A stretch of 8,961 nt of DNA from DAOOVD01 sp035369845 (lineage in GTDB: Bacteria > Bacillota > Desulfotomaculia > Desulfotomaculales > Pelotomaculaceae), in NCBI GenBank assembly GCA_035369845.1, contig DAOOVD010000075.1:1-8961 (forward strand), given 5' to 3'. The notes below the pieces were generated by a model. That model was not told where the DNA came from. It did not search any database and worked only from the letters and a program-made list of their open reading frames with translations. Made by a program: the position numbers and the translations under genes. Below, one piece after another: positions 1-6,402 of this stretch. Position 1 is the stretch's first letter. The number at the start of each line of letters is the position of its first letter.

Positions 1-98
1 GCCGGTACAAGTCCCTCACGTTCACCCAGTTTGGGGATGGGCTGGGCGCCTCTTTTCAGGATGGCAAGCTCAGCCTGGTAGCCGCGCGGGGTGCTTGA
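1..98 (+). CDS. 3' end of an unidentified protein-coding gene
   Basis: An open frame enters from the left edge (codons in phase from base 3) and stops at TGA 96-98, giving a 31-residue tail that ends LSLVAARGA. The next gene, rtcB, starts at ATG 102, only 3 nt later, so the two are probably co-transcribed and translationally coupled. The tail is too short to assign. Archease is a common neighbour of rtcB, but this tail does not look like the usual archease C-terminus as I remember it, so I give no function. Confidence 0.55.
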   Translation, partial: RYKSLTFTQFGDGLGASFQDGKLSLVAARGA

Positions 99-101
99 TT
101 T

Positions 102-1523
102 ATGGAACTGGTGAAAGAAAGCCTGAACAGGTACCGTCTCAGGCGTACCGGCAACATGCTTGTGGACGGGATGGTTTACGTAAATGAAAACCTGCTTCCC
201 CTGGTAAAAAAGGATAAGTCACTTCAGCAGCTCGCCAATGCCGCCTGCCTGCCGGGAGTGGTGGGGCGGGTCTGCGGGATGCCGGATATTCACGAGGGAT
301 TCGGGCTGCCCATCGGCGGGGTGATGGCAACATCCGAAGGTGGGGTAATTTCAGCGGGCGCCGTGGGAATGGATATCAACTGCGGGGTACGCCTCCTGCA
401 GACGAATGTTGCGGCTGTTGAGTTGAAGCCCCCTTTTCTTCGCAAGTTAATCGACCGGATTGAAGACTACGTACCCACTGGTGTGGGCAAGAAAGGAAAG
501 CACAAGAGTATAACGGAGGATATTTTTGCGGAAGTGACTCACACCGGCGCCCGGGGAATAGTGGAGAAGGGCTACGGAAGCCAGGAAGACGTAAAAAGGG
601 CGGAGGAAGAAGGCTGCCTGCCTGGCGCCGATCTCGGCGCGGTAAGCAGGGAGGCTTATAAGCGGGGGGCGGTGCAGCTTGGAACGCTGGGCGGCGGCAA
701 CCACTTCATCGAACTGCAGGTAGTTGACGAGGTTTACGACCGGGCTGTTGCGGAACGCTTCGGCTTGTCGCCCGGCCTTTTGACGGTGATGATTCATACC
801 GGCAGCCGCGGGTTCGGTCACCAGATCTGCACGGACTACAGCAGAAGCCTGTTTCCTGCAGCAAAGAAATACGGCATTGAGCTTCCCGACCGGGGACTTG
901 CCTGCGCCCCGGTGGATTCCGGGGAAGGAAAGGATTACTACGCCGCTATGGCCTGTGCAGTGAATTTCGCTTTTGCCAACCGCCAGTTGATAACCCACGA
1001 CGTCAGGTGCGCCTTCGGCGACGTGTTCGGCTGCAACCCGGAGGAACTGGGGCTGAAGTTGATATACGACGTAGCGCATAATATAGCCAAGTGGGAGATG
1101 CACGGCGATAAAAAAGTGCTGGTGCACCGCAAGGGCGCCACACGCTCCCTGCCCCCGGGGCATCCCGGAAACCCGGCGGTTTACCGCCGGACCGGCCATC
1201 CGGTTTTAATTCCGGGAAGCATGGGTACGGCTTCCTATGTCCTGGTGGGAACGGAAAGGGCTGCGGAAACATTCTATTCCTCCAATCACGGCGCCGGGCG
1301 AACGCTTTCCAGAACGGCGGCGGTGAAGGAGATATCCAGGGAGCAGTTTGAAGCCAGTATGGGAAACGTGATGTACAACACCCGCAATTACAGGGAACTG
1401 CTGGACGAGGCGCCGGGTGCGTACAAGGACATCGACCAGGTGGTCGAAACCCTCGCTGCCATCGGGATGACGCGGAAAGTTGCGCGGCTGCGGCCGCTGG
1501 CAGTTATTAAAGGGAAAGATTGA
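102..1523 (+). CDS. rtcB: RNA-splicing ligase RtcB (3'-phosphate/5'-OH RNA ligase)
   Basis: RtcB joins RNA 2',3'-cyclic phosphate or 3'-phosphate ends to 5'-OH ends in a GTP- and Mn2+-dependent reaction through an RtcB-GMP intermediate. It acts in RNA repair, and in tRNA splicing in archaea and animals. The 473-residue protein is full length for the family. Visible motifs, in order: GMPDIHEGFGLPIGG (59-73), the Mn ligands D91 and C94 in GMDINCGVR, GGGNHF with H201, HTGSRGFGH with H232, YDVAHN with H326, and SSNHGAGR with H396, the expected guanylylated histidine. Near the C-terminus lies VIKGKD with K470, matching the conserved terminal lysine. All catalytic residues are present. The ATG at 102 has a GGGGTG ribosome-binding-like sequence 8 nt upstream, inside the end of the preceding gene. 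The downstream tautomerase begins within about 30 nt, suggesting co-transcription. Long antisense frames over this gene are GC-driven shadows. Confidence 0.97.
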   Translation: MELVKESLNRYRLRRTGNMLVDGMVYVNENLLPLVKKDKSLQQLANAACLPGVVGRVCGMPDIHEGFGLPIGGVMATSEGGVISAGAVGMDINCGVRLLQTNVAAVELKPPFLRKLIDRIEDYVPTGVGKKGKHKSITEDIFAEVTHTGARGIVEKGYGSQEDVKRAEEEGCLPGADLGAVSREAYKRGAVQLGTLGGGNHFIELQVVDEVYDRAVAERFGLSPGLLTVMIHTGSRGFGHQICTDYSRSLFPAAKKYGIELPDRGLACAPVDSGEGKDYYAAMACAVNFAFANRQLITHDVRCAFGDVFGCNPEELGLKLIYDVAHNIAKWEMHGDKKVLVHRKGATRSLPPGHPGNPAVYRRTGHPVLIPGSMGTASYVLVGTERAAETFYSSNHGAGRTLSRTAAVKEISREQFEASMGNVMYNTRNYRELLDEAPGAYKDIDQVVETLAAIGMTRKVARLRPLAVIKGKD

Positions 1524-1539
1524 TATCAGGAAACAGGAA

Positions 1540-1554
1540 AGGGTGATTGAAATA
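1540..1554 (+). promoter_or_regulatory. Ribosome binding site and possible ATA start of the tautomerase
   Basis: AGGGTGA at 1540-1546 includes GGTGA, complementary to part of the 16S rRNA 3' end, and lies 5 nt before ATA 1552-1554. Initiation at ATA would place the catalytic proline at position 1 after Met removal. The GTG at 1543-1545 lies inside this ribosome binding sequence and has only a poor upstream Shine-Dalgarno match of its own. This is an inference from spacing and family knowledge. Confidence 0.45.
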
Positions 1555-1755
1555 CCTTACGTAAACATTAAAATAACCAAAGAAAGGGCTACTGCAGAAC
1601 AAAAGGAAAGACTTATAAAGGGAGTAACAGATTTGCTTGCGGAAATACTGGGTAAGAATCCTCAAACCACAGTGGTGGTGATTGACGAGGTGGAAACCGA
1701 CAACTGGGGCATCGGCGGAGAAACCGTTACAGTTCGCCGCAGAGAAGGACATTAA
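1543..1755 (+). CDS. DmpI-type 4-oxalocrotonate tautomerase family protein
   Basis: Tautomerase-superfamily proteins of about 62-70 residues interconvert enols and ketones such as 2-hydroxymuconate, using an N-terminal proline exposed after Met removal. Here the family-like sequence begins PYVNIKITKERATAEQKERL. The proline codon is CCT 1555-1557, and R11 counted from it matches the family's R11. The tail IDEVETDNWGIGGE is typical, with Trp where P. putida 4-OT has F50. Val replaces R39, and the overall pattern is closest to DmpI-like members. The start is odd: the codon before the proline is ATA (1552-1554), not ATG. The nearest canonical in-frame start is GTG at 1543, used for these coordinates, which would leave three extra residues (M-I-E-I before Pro) and bury the catalytic amine. 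AGGGTGA at 1540-1546 is well spaced (5 nt) for the ATA. The gene lies 19 nt after rtcB and is probably in the same transcript. The physiological substrate is unknown. Confidence 0.85.
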   Translation: MIEIPYVNIKITKERATAEQKERLIKGVTDLLAEILGKNPQTTVVVIDEVETDNWGIGGETVTVRRREGH

Positions 1756-1779
1756 ATATTTAGCGGTATAACGTATTCT

Positions 1780-2547
1780 TTAGCGAACCGGGAAGAAATT
1801 TTTCAGCCATTTAAAGAAAACATCCCACACTTCAAGGTGATGACCCATAAAGCGGTGATCGGCGTTCCGGATGACGGCGATTTCCTTTGGCTCCCCGGCG
1901 GCGTCAAAAATAGCGTGTCCGTGTTTTACGGGTACCACGGCGTCACCGTCCCCGTGAACAATCAGCAGCGGCCGCGGCGCTATCAATGCGGCGCTTTCAA
2001 CAACATCGTGCCTTTCGAGATCGCTGAAAAAACCTTGCTTGACGAAGACCGTGCCGTCTTCACCGGTTAAGGGTACGAGAAGGCTGTCCGGATCATGTTC
2101 CCTGTTTCGAAAACTGCTAAACAAAAGCGACGGGAAAGCGGGGGCTGCCCAGACGCAGACACCGGCCACCCTGCCGTCCGTCCCGCTGTGGCGCAAAACG
2201 GCCGTGCCGCCGAAGCTCCTCCCTACGGTTATTATTCTGGAAAACCCGAGGTTGAGGCAAAAGTCGACTGATGCTCCGATATCGCTGATGTGGTTTGAAA
2301 GGCTGATATCGGTAAAGTCGCCTTCGCTCTCCCCGCAGCCGCTGAAGTCGAAAAGAAGGCCGGCATATCCCATTTTGCCCATTGCCTCCGCCATAGCAAC
2401 TGCCCTGCCACCGCCTTCCTTGCTGCCGGTAAAGCCGTGGCAGACTATCACCGCCGTACCCGCTGGCTTTGCGGAGTAAAGAAGCCCGGCCAGCTTCAAG
2501 TCCCTGTAGTTGGGATATGTCACTTTTTTCCACGCAAACTTTGTCAA
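1780..2547 (-). CDS. Alpha/beta hydrolase, serine hydrolase type
   Basis: A 255-residue cytosolic alpha/beta hydrolase without signal peptide or membrane segment. The fold's landmarks are all visible: VIVCHGFTGSKEGGG (33-47) with the H-G oxyanion region, the nucleophile elbow GRSFGG with S111, LLIVHGDGDAVVP with the probable acid D202, and NADHRF with the catalytic H231. The arrangement resembles the dienelactone hydrolase/acyl-peptidase-like esterase group (DFSGCGESEG at 67-76 is typical). The substrate cannot be predicted. The start is TTG (plus-strand CAA 2545-2547), supported by GGAGGT (plus 2557-2562) at 9 nt spacing. It converges on the tautomerase gene with 24 nt between the stops and no clear terminator there. 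Its start codon sits 2 bp from a plus-strand promoter that reads the other way. I could not find a convincing promoter for this gene in the AT-rich DNA upstream. Confidence 0.9.
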   Translation of the reverse strand: MTKFAWKKVTYPNYRDLKLAGLLYSAKPAGTAVIVCHGFTGSKEGGGRAVAMAEAMGKMGYAGLLFDFSGCGESEGDFTDISLSNHISDIGASVDFCLNLGFSRIITVGRSFGGTAVLRHSGTDGRVAGVCVWAAPAFPSLLFSSFRNREHDPDSLLVPLTGEDGTVFVKQGFFSDLERHDVVESAALIAPRPLLIVHGDGDAVVPVKHGHAIFDAAGEPKEIAVIRNADHRFMGHHLEVWDVFFKWLKNFFPVR

Positions 2548-2548
2548 T

Positions 2549-2577
2549 TTGACACGACCTCCACTGTTGTGTAGAAT
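2549..2577 (+). promoter_or_regulatory. Near-consensus SigA/sigma-70 promoter reading towards the nitroreductase
   Basis: TTGACA at 2549-2554, exactly 17 nt of spacer, then TAGAAT at 2572-2577. This is a perfect -35 and a 5/6 -10, predicting transcription from about 2584. It would give the nitroreductase mRNA a leader of about 195 nt. The spacer overlaps the ribosome binding site of the minus-strand hydrolase. Confidence 0.7.
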
Positions 2578-2664
2578 AGCAAAACCCTCTTATATTTATA
2601 TTTTAAGGTTTTTATGCAAAGAGGCCATAAATTTTTAAATATTTTCAAATGAAAAGGAGAAGGG

Positions 2665-2703
2665 ATGCCGTCCGTTGTTGACATGCTTGAAAGCGGCCAA
2701 TAA
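2665..2703 (+). CDS. Possible 12-residue leader peptide in the nitroreductase 5' UTR
   Basis: AAGGAG at 2654-2659 lies 5 nt before ATG 2665, which opens a 12-codon frame (MPSVVDMLESGQ) closed by TAA 2701-2703. It sits in the predicted long leader of the nitroreductase mRNA, 76 nt before that gene's start. There is no run of a single amino acid that would signal classical attenuation, and no strong hairpin follows. It could be chance, a decayed gene start or a regulatory upstream ORF. The rest of 2584-2779 is AT-rich, and I see nothing else in it beyond weak hairpins such as CCTCTT 2586-2591 with AAGAGG 2619-2624. Confidence 0.25.
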   Translation: MPSVVDMLESGQ

Positions 2704-2779
2704 AATCTTATTAAGCACAAACCCGCAAAAAACCGGTGATGAGATGAGAGAGCAGCCGGGAATGTGAGGAGGCAAGGGA

Positions 2780-3403
2780 ATGAATTTGAGTGAAATAGTG
2801 AGAGGCAGGCGGAGCATAAGAAAATACGAGGACAGGGAGATACCCGTGGAATTGCTGAAAGAAATTCTGGATGACGCGGTATGGGCCCCCTCGGGTACGA
2901 ACAGGCAAAACTGGGAGATTGTAGTGGTAAGGGGCGCCAGGAAAGATGGGCTTTTGAAATTGATTGATGCGGCGGCAGTTTTTGTGAAGCCGCGCCTGGA
3001 AAAATATTTGTCGGGCAAGATGGTAAATATCACGCTGCAGTTCTTCAAAAACCTCGGCGGCGCACCGGTGATTCTGCTGGTCTACATACCGAAAGCAAAA
3101 TATGAAATACGCGACGGGATGAGCAACTTGGAGAAGTTCAGGGCCGAGCACGGGCGCTTCACCGACATCTGCAGCGCCTCGGCGCTGATTCAGAACATTC
3201 TTTTGCTGGCTAAGGCAAAGGGCTTGGGCACGTGTTGGATGACCGCCCCCAAATATGTGGAAGACGAGATCGGCGAATTTTTAGGAATTACAGACAGGGA
3301 ACTGGTTTCAGTCATTCCCATAGGGTACCCCGCCCAGGACCCGCCGGCCCCGCCCAGAAAAGGGGACAAAATCAAGTGGATCGGTTTCGAGCAGGAACCA
3401 TAA
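2780..3403 (+). CDS. Nitroreductase family protein (FMN-dependent oxidoreductase)
   Basis: A 207-residue member of the nitroreductase/FMN-reductase fold, which uses FMN and usually NAD(P)H to reduce nitroaromatics, quinones, flavins or enones. The N-terminus EIVRGRRSIRKYEDREIP (5-22) has the R-R-S-x-R-x-Y motif that contacts the FMN phosphate and ribityl chain. WAPSGTNRQNWEIVVV (35-50) is the second flavin-binding segment. SASALIQNILLLAKAKGLGTCWM (132-154) is the conserved helix, and SVIPIGYPAQDPP (177-189) is the typical late strand-loop. Length is normal. The ATG at 2780 is fixed by AGGAGG 2767-2772 with a 7-nt spacer. The gene is preceded by a strong predicted promoter and a long leader. 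There are 84 nt to the radical SAM gene and no visible terminator between them, so co-transcription is possible. The natural substrate cannot be read from the sequence. Confidence 0.93.
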   Translation: MNLSEIVRGRRSIRKYEDREIPVELLKEILDDAVWAPSGTNRQNWEIVVVRGARKDGLLKLIDAAAVFVKPRLEKYLSGKMVNITLQFFKNLGGAPVILLVYIPKAKYEIRDGMSNLEKFRAEHGRFTDICSASALIQNILLLAKAKGLGTCWMTAPKYVEDEIGEFLGITDRELVSVIPIGYPAQDPPAPPRKGDKIKWIGFEQEP

Positions 3404-3487
3404 GCTTTCTTGTGAATTGTCAGACCGTTTGCATGTCCCCGTTGATTTAATAAATTTTAACTAAACTGCGAGAAGGATGTCGCCGTT

Positions 3488-4624
3488 ATGAACTTGTCTT
3501 TTGAACTGGGACCGATCAGGCCGCCCAGCGAGGCGCAAAGCCTCCTGCTGAGGCTGACGCGAAACTGTACGTGGAACAGGTGCATTTTTTGTAGAACTTA
3601 TAAAGGCCAGACTTTTTCCCGCAGGAAAGTAAGCGAGATCAAGAGCGACATAGACAAGGTAGAAAAAACCTGCGGACTGATAAGGGAGATATCGCGGGAA
3701 AAAGGCTTCGGCGGGCAGGTCGGCAGGGAAGTGCTGGTACACGTATACAGGTTCTGCGGATACGATATGTTCCATGTCGCGTCATGGCTTTATTCCGGGG
3801 GCAAAACCGTGTTCCTCCAGGACGCCAATTCCCTGGTTATGAGAACGGCCGACCTGGTTGAAATACTCCAGTATCTCAAACAGCGCCTGCCCTCGGTTGA
3901 ACGGGTGACCATCTACGGACGATCCGACACCATCCTGCGCAAAAGCGTGGAGGAACTGGCGGAACTGGCCCGGGCCGGGCTTTCCCGCATCCATGTCGGT
4001 ATGGAGTCCGGTTGCGATGAGGTGCTGAAGTTCATGGAGAAAGGCATCACCGCCGAGCAGCACGTCAAGGCCGGCCTGCGGGTAAAGAAAGCGGGCATAT
4101 CCCTTTCGGAATATGTAATTCTTGGTCTCGGCGGGCGCCGGTGGGGCCGGGAACATCCCCTTGAAACGGCTGAAGTCTTGAACGCCATCGATCCTGAATT
4201 TATCAGGCTGCGCAGCATAGCGGTGGCGGAAGGCACCCCCCTTTACCAGAAAATGCTGGACGGGGAATTTGAAGAGCAGTCGGAAGAAGAGGTTGTAAGG
4301 GGGGAAAGGTTAATGATCGAGCGTTTGGACGGCGTACGGAGCACTCTGGTCAGCGACCACTCCCTCAACCTGCTTGAGGAAGTCGGCGGCAGGTTTCCGG
4401 AAGACAAGCCGTATATGCTTTCCGTTATTGACCGTTTTCTTTCCCTGCCGGAGAGAAAGAAACAAAACTTTATCCTGGGAAAGCGCATCGGTATGTACCG
4501 CCGCCTGGACGACATGCTTGATTCCATGCGCTACTACCAGGTGGAAACGGAACTGTACAAGCTTGAAAGAGAAGGGCTGCTGTCCAGCACTATAGCTGGC
4601 CTCAAAGACCAGTTGATTGTATAA
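3488..4624 (+). CDS. Radical SAM protein of unknown substrate with CX4CX2C cluster motif
   Basis: A 378-residue radical SAM enzyme, which would use a [4Fe-4S] cluster to cleave S-adenosylmethionine to a 5'-deoxyadenosyl radical. The cluster motif near the N-terminus is RNCTWNRCIFC, with cysteines 27, 32 and 35. The spacing is CX4CX2C rather than the canonical CX3CX2C, and is followed by RTYKGQTFSRR. Further landmarks of the Elp3/MiaB-type barrel are IHVGMESGCDEVLKFMEKG (168-186, the SAM-contacting GxESG region) and SEYVILGLGGR (207-217). The C-terminal third (about 250-378) is helical and charged, with no recognisable accessory cluster or B12 domain. The start at 3488 has AAGGA about 10 nt upstream. 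It seems to head an operon with the methyltransferase remnant and rlmD, which may hint at an RNA- or cofactor-related role, but that is only context. Confidence 0.88.
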   Translation: MNLSFELGPIRPPSEAQSLLLRLTRNCTWNRCIFCRTYKGQTFSRRKVSEIKSDIDKVEKTCGLIREISREKGFGGQVGREVLVHVYRFCGYDMFHVASWLYSGGKTVFLQDANSLVMRTADLVEILQYLKQRLPSVERVTIYGRSDTILRKSVEELAELARAGLSRIHVGMESGCDEVLKFMEKGITAEQHVKAGLRVKKAGISLSEYVILGLGGRRWGREHPLETAEVLNAIDPEFIRLRSIAVAEGTPLYQKMLDGEFEEQSEEEVVRGERLMIERLDGVRSTLVSDHSLNLLEEVGGRFPEDKPYMLSVIDRFLSLPERKKQNFILGKRIGMYRRLDDMLDSMRYYQVETELYKLEREGLLSSTIAGLKDQLIV

Positions 4625-4648
4625 GAAAGGCCGGAGCAGGACGCGGTT

Positions 4649-4910
4649 TTGCTAAAAAGCGTTGCCGGGGAATATTATGAGCGGTGGCAAGCTGTTCGCC
4701 AGTCTGTACGAAAAACTTTACACCCGGTTTGAGCCGCCGTTTATCACGCGTTGCCGCCTGAACAGGGATTCGATGAAACACTTCAGACAGGCCGGATTTC
4801 GTCTGCGGAGTCTCAGCCGCCTTTCAGGCGGAATTCTGCCTGTCGTCATGGGTACGGGAACAAAATTACAGGGTGATTCAACCTGCCTTCTAAAAAGCAA
4901 CTGCCTTTGA
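4649..4910 (+). pseudogene. Remnant of a class I SAM-dependent methyltransferase (C-terminal part)
   Basis: The frame from ATG 4677 (or TTG 4662) to TGA 4908-4910 encodes a tail with EPPFITRCRLNRDSMKHFRQ and then AGFRLRSLSRLSGGILPVV. This resembles the C-terminus of UbiE/Methyltransf_11-type enzymes, where a C-R-x-N-R-D stretch, an AGF segment and a terminal GGI strand follow the Rossmann fold. No SAM-binding glycine motif is present anywhere upstream. In a second frame, TTG 4649 after AGGA opens a short peptide containing SVAGEYYERWQ, which looks like the start of such methyltransferases and stops at 4730-4732. The simplest reading is an internally deleted, frameshifted gene that keeps its first and last parts. 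The last frame overlaps the rlmD start by 4 nt (TTGA), so translation of the remnant may still feed rlmD. The alternative is a small orphan protein of 77-82 residues. Confidence 0.5.
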
Positions 4911-6280
4911 AAAAAAATGAGAAATTCAGCCTTTACATCAGCGGAATGACCCACGGCGGGGAAGGCGTCGGCCGGTATAAAGAGGTGGCCGTTTTCGTTC
5001 CCGGCTCGGTGCCGGGCGAAACGGTAACCGCGGAGGCTGTTGAGTTAAAAAAGAACTATGCCAGGGCAAGGCTTCTGGAAATCGTCGAACGCTCGCCGCA
5101 CCGCCGCAGTCCGGAGTGCGCGCGTTTCGAGCCCTGCGGCGGCTGCTGCCTGCAGCATATCGACTACCGGGAGCAACTCCGGCTGAAAGCCGCGCTGGTC
5201 AGGGACAGCCTTGTCCGGATCACCGGTCTGCACAACGCGCCCGTCCGTGACACCGCCGGCATGAACTATCCCTGGCACTACCGGAACAAGGCTGCTTTTC
5301 AGGTAGAGGAGACCGACGGACGTTATCAGTTGGGCTTTTATGAAGAAGGCTCCCGCAACATTGCCGCCTTCTTCAAAGACAGGGACCACCTGGGCTGCCT
5401 GCTGGTGGATGGTGAGCTTAACGAAACAGCGTCCCTCGTGGAAAAACTCCTTAACAAGCACGGGTGCGCGGTTGACAAACAGAACCGGCCAGGCCGCTTT
5501 TTCCGCCAGGTGCTTCTGCGCAAGGGTTTTTATACCGGTGAGGTAATGGTAGTGCTGGTGACCGGGGAAGAAGAGTGGCTGCAGGAAAAAGCCTTTGTAA
5601 AGGAGCTTTTGTCCTCGCTCCCCGGGCTTGCCTCGGTGGTGCGCAATATCAACAGGCCGCCCGGATCCGTTCCGGGACGCAAAAACCGGCTCCTGGCGGG
5701 CAAGGAATATATCACCGACCGTTTGGGACATCTCATTTTTAGGATTTCGTCGTCGTCCTTCTACCAGGTCAACCCGGAGCAGACCCTGGTTTTATACCAA
5801 AAGGTGCTGGAATACGCGGCGCTGTCCGGGGTTGAGACGGCGTTGGACGCCTATAGCGGTATCGGCACCATCGCCCTTTTTTTGGCTGGGCGGGCAAAAA
5901 AAGTGTACGGGCTGGAAATTGTGCCGGAAGCGGTCGAAGACGCCCGCCGGAACGCTGTGCTTAACGGGATCACCAATGTAGAATTCCTTGCAGGAGAAGT
6001 GGAGAGGAGCCTTCCCCGCATGGCCGCGCAGGGGATTCGACCGGACGTGGTTGTGCTGGACCCGCCCCGCCGGGGCTGCGACCGGGAGACCTTGGATGCT
6101 GTAGTACGGATGCAGGCGGCACGAGTAGTTTACGTTTCCTGCAATCCCGGCACCCTGGCCCGGGACCTTCGCTATCTTACAGACAAAGGATACCAGGTGG
6201 CCGAGGTCCAGCCTGTGGACATGTTCCCCTGGACTTATCATGTGGAAGCCATAGTCCTGTTGCAACGGCTGGAACGCTGA
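4907..6280 (+). CDS. rlmD: 23S rRNA (uracil-C5)-methyltransferase, RlmD/RlmCD type
   Basis: This enzyme transfers a methyl group from SAM to C5 of a uracil in 23S rRNA (U1939 in E. coli; U747 and/or U1939 in Firmicute RlmCD). At 457 residues it has normal length. An N-terminal TRAM-like RNA-binding domain (about 7-60, with GMTHGGEGVGRY) is followed by the Fe-S ligands C71, C77 and C80; C164 in HLGCLL is the probable fourth. SSSSFYQVNP (281-290) precedes the catalytic domain, DAYSGIGT (314-321) is the SAM loop and DPPRRGC (385-391) is motif IV. SCNPGTLARD carries the nucleophile C412, and MFPWTYHVE carries E447, the general base. The annotated start is TTG 4907, which overlaps the preceding stop (TTGA) but has no good ribosome binding site. 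CTG 4883, in frame and 6 nt after AGGGTGA, is an alternative adding MPSKKQLP. The intrinsic terminator at 6322 ends the operon. Confidence 0.95.
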   Translation: MKKNEKFSLYISGMTHGGEGVGRYKEVAVFVPGSVPGETVTAEAVELKKNYARARLLEIVERSPHRRSPECARFEPCGGCCLQHIDYREQLRLKAALVRDSLVRITGLHNAPVRDTAGMNYPWHYRNKAAFQVEETDGRYQLGFYEEGSRNIAAFFKDRDHLGCLLVDGELNETASLVEKLLNKHGCAVDKQNRPGRFFRQVLLRKGFYTGEVMVVLVTGEEEWLQEKAFVKELLSSLPGLASVVRNINRPPGSVPGRKNRLLAGKEYITDRLGHLIFRISSSSFYQVNPEQTLVLYQKVLEYAALSGVETALDAYSGIGTIALFLAGRAKKVYGLEIVPEAVEDARRNAVLNGITNVEFLAGEVERSLPRMAAQGIRPDVVVLDPPRRGCDRETLDAVVRMQAARVVYVSCNPGTLARDLRYLTDKGYQVAEVQPVDMFPWTYHVEAIVLLQRLER

Positions 6281-6321
6281 TATATAAAGGCTTTGAGGGA
6301 TTGGAGACAAAGATATGCTTT

Positions 6322-6355
6322 GACGTGAGAGGATGCTTTCACGTCTTTTATTTTT
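6322..6355 (+). terminator. Rho-independent terminator after rlmD
   Basis: GACGTGAGAG (6322-6331) pairs with CTTTCACGTC (6336-6345) in a 10-bp stem with one G-U pair and a GATG loop. TTTTATTTTT follows (6346-6355). The placement, 42 nt after the rlmD stop, fits the end of the radical SAM-rlmD transcript. Confidence 0.85.
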
Positions 6356-6402
6356 GGTAGAATATAAGTGGGTTTCTCATTTTACATAAATGATGAAGGC
6401 AA

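Noticed and set aside
447..1199. Long minus-strand open frame of 250 codons opposite rtcB
   Set aside because: It lies entirely within a highly conserved gene, has no family resemblance and no ribosome site. It is a shadow of codon bias.
2564..2640. Minus-strand promoter for the hydrolase, TTGCAT with TATAAG
   Set aside because: The spacing is 19 nt or more and the AT-rich context yields many weak matches. None stands out.
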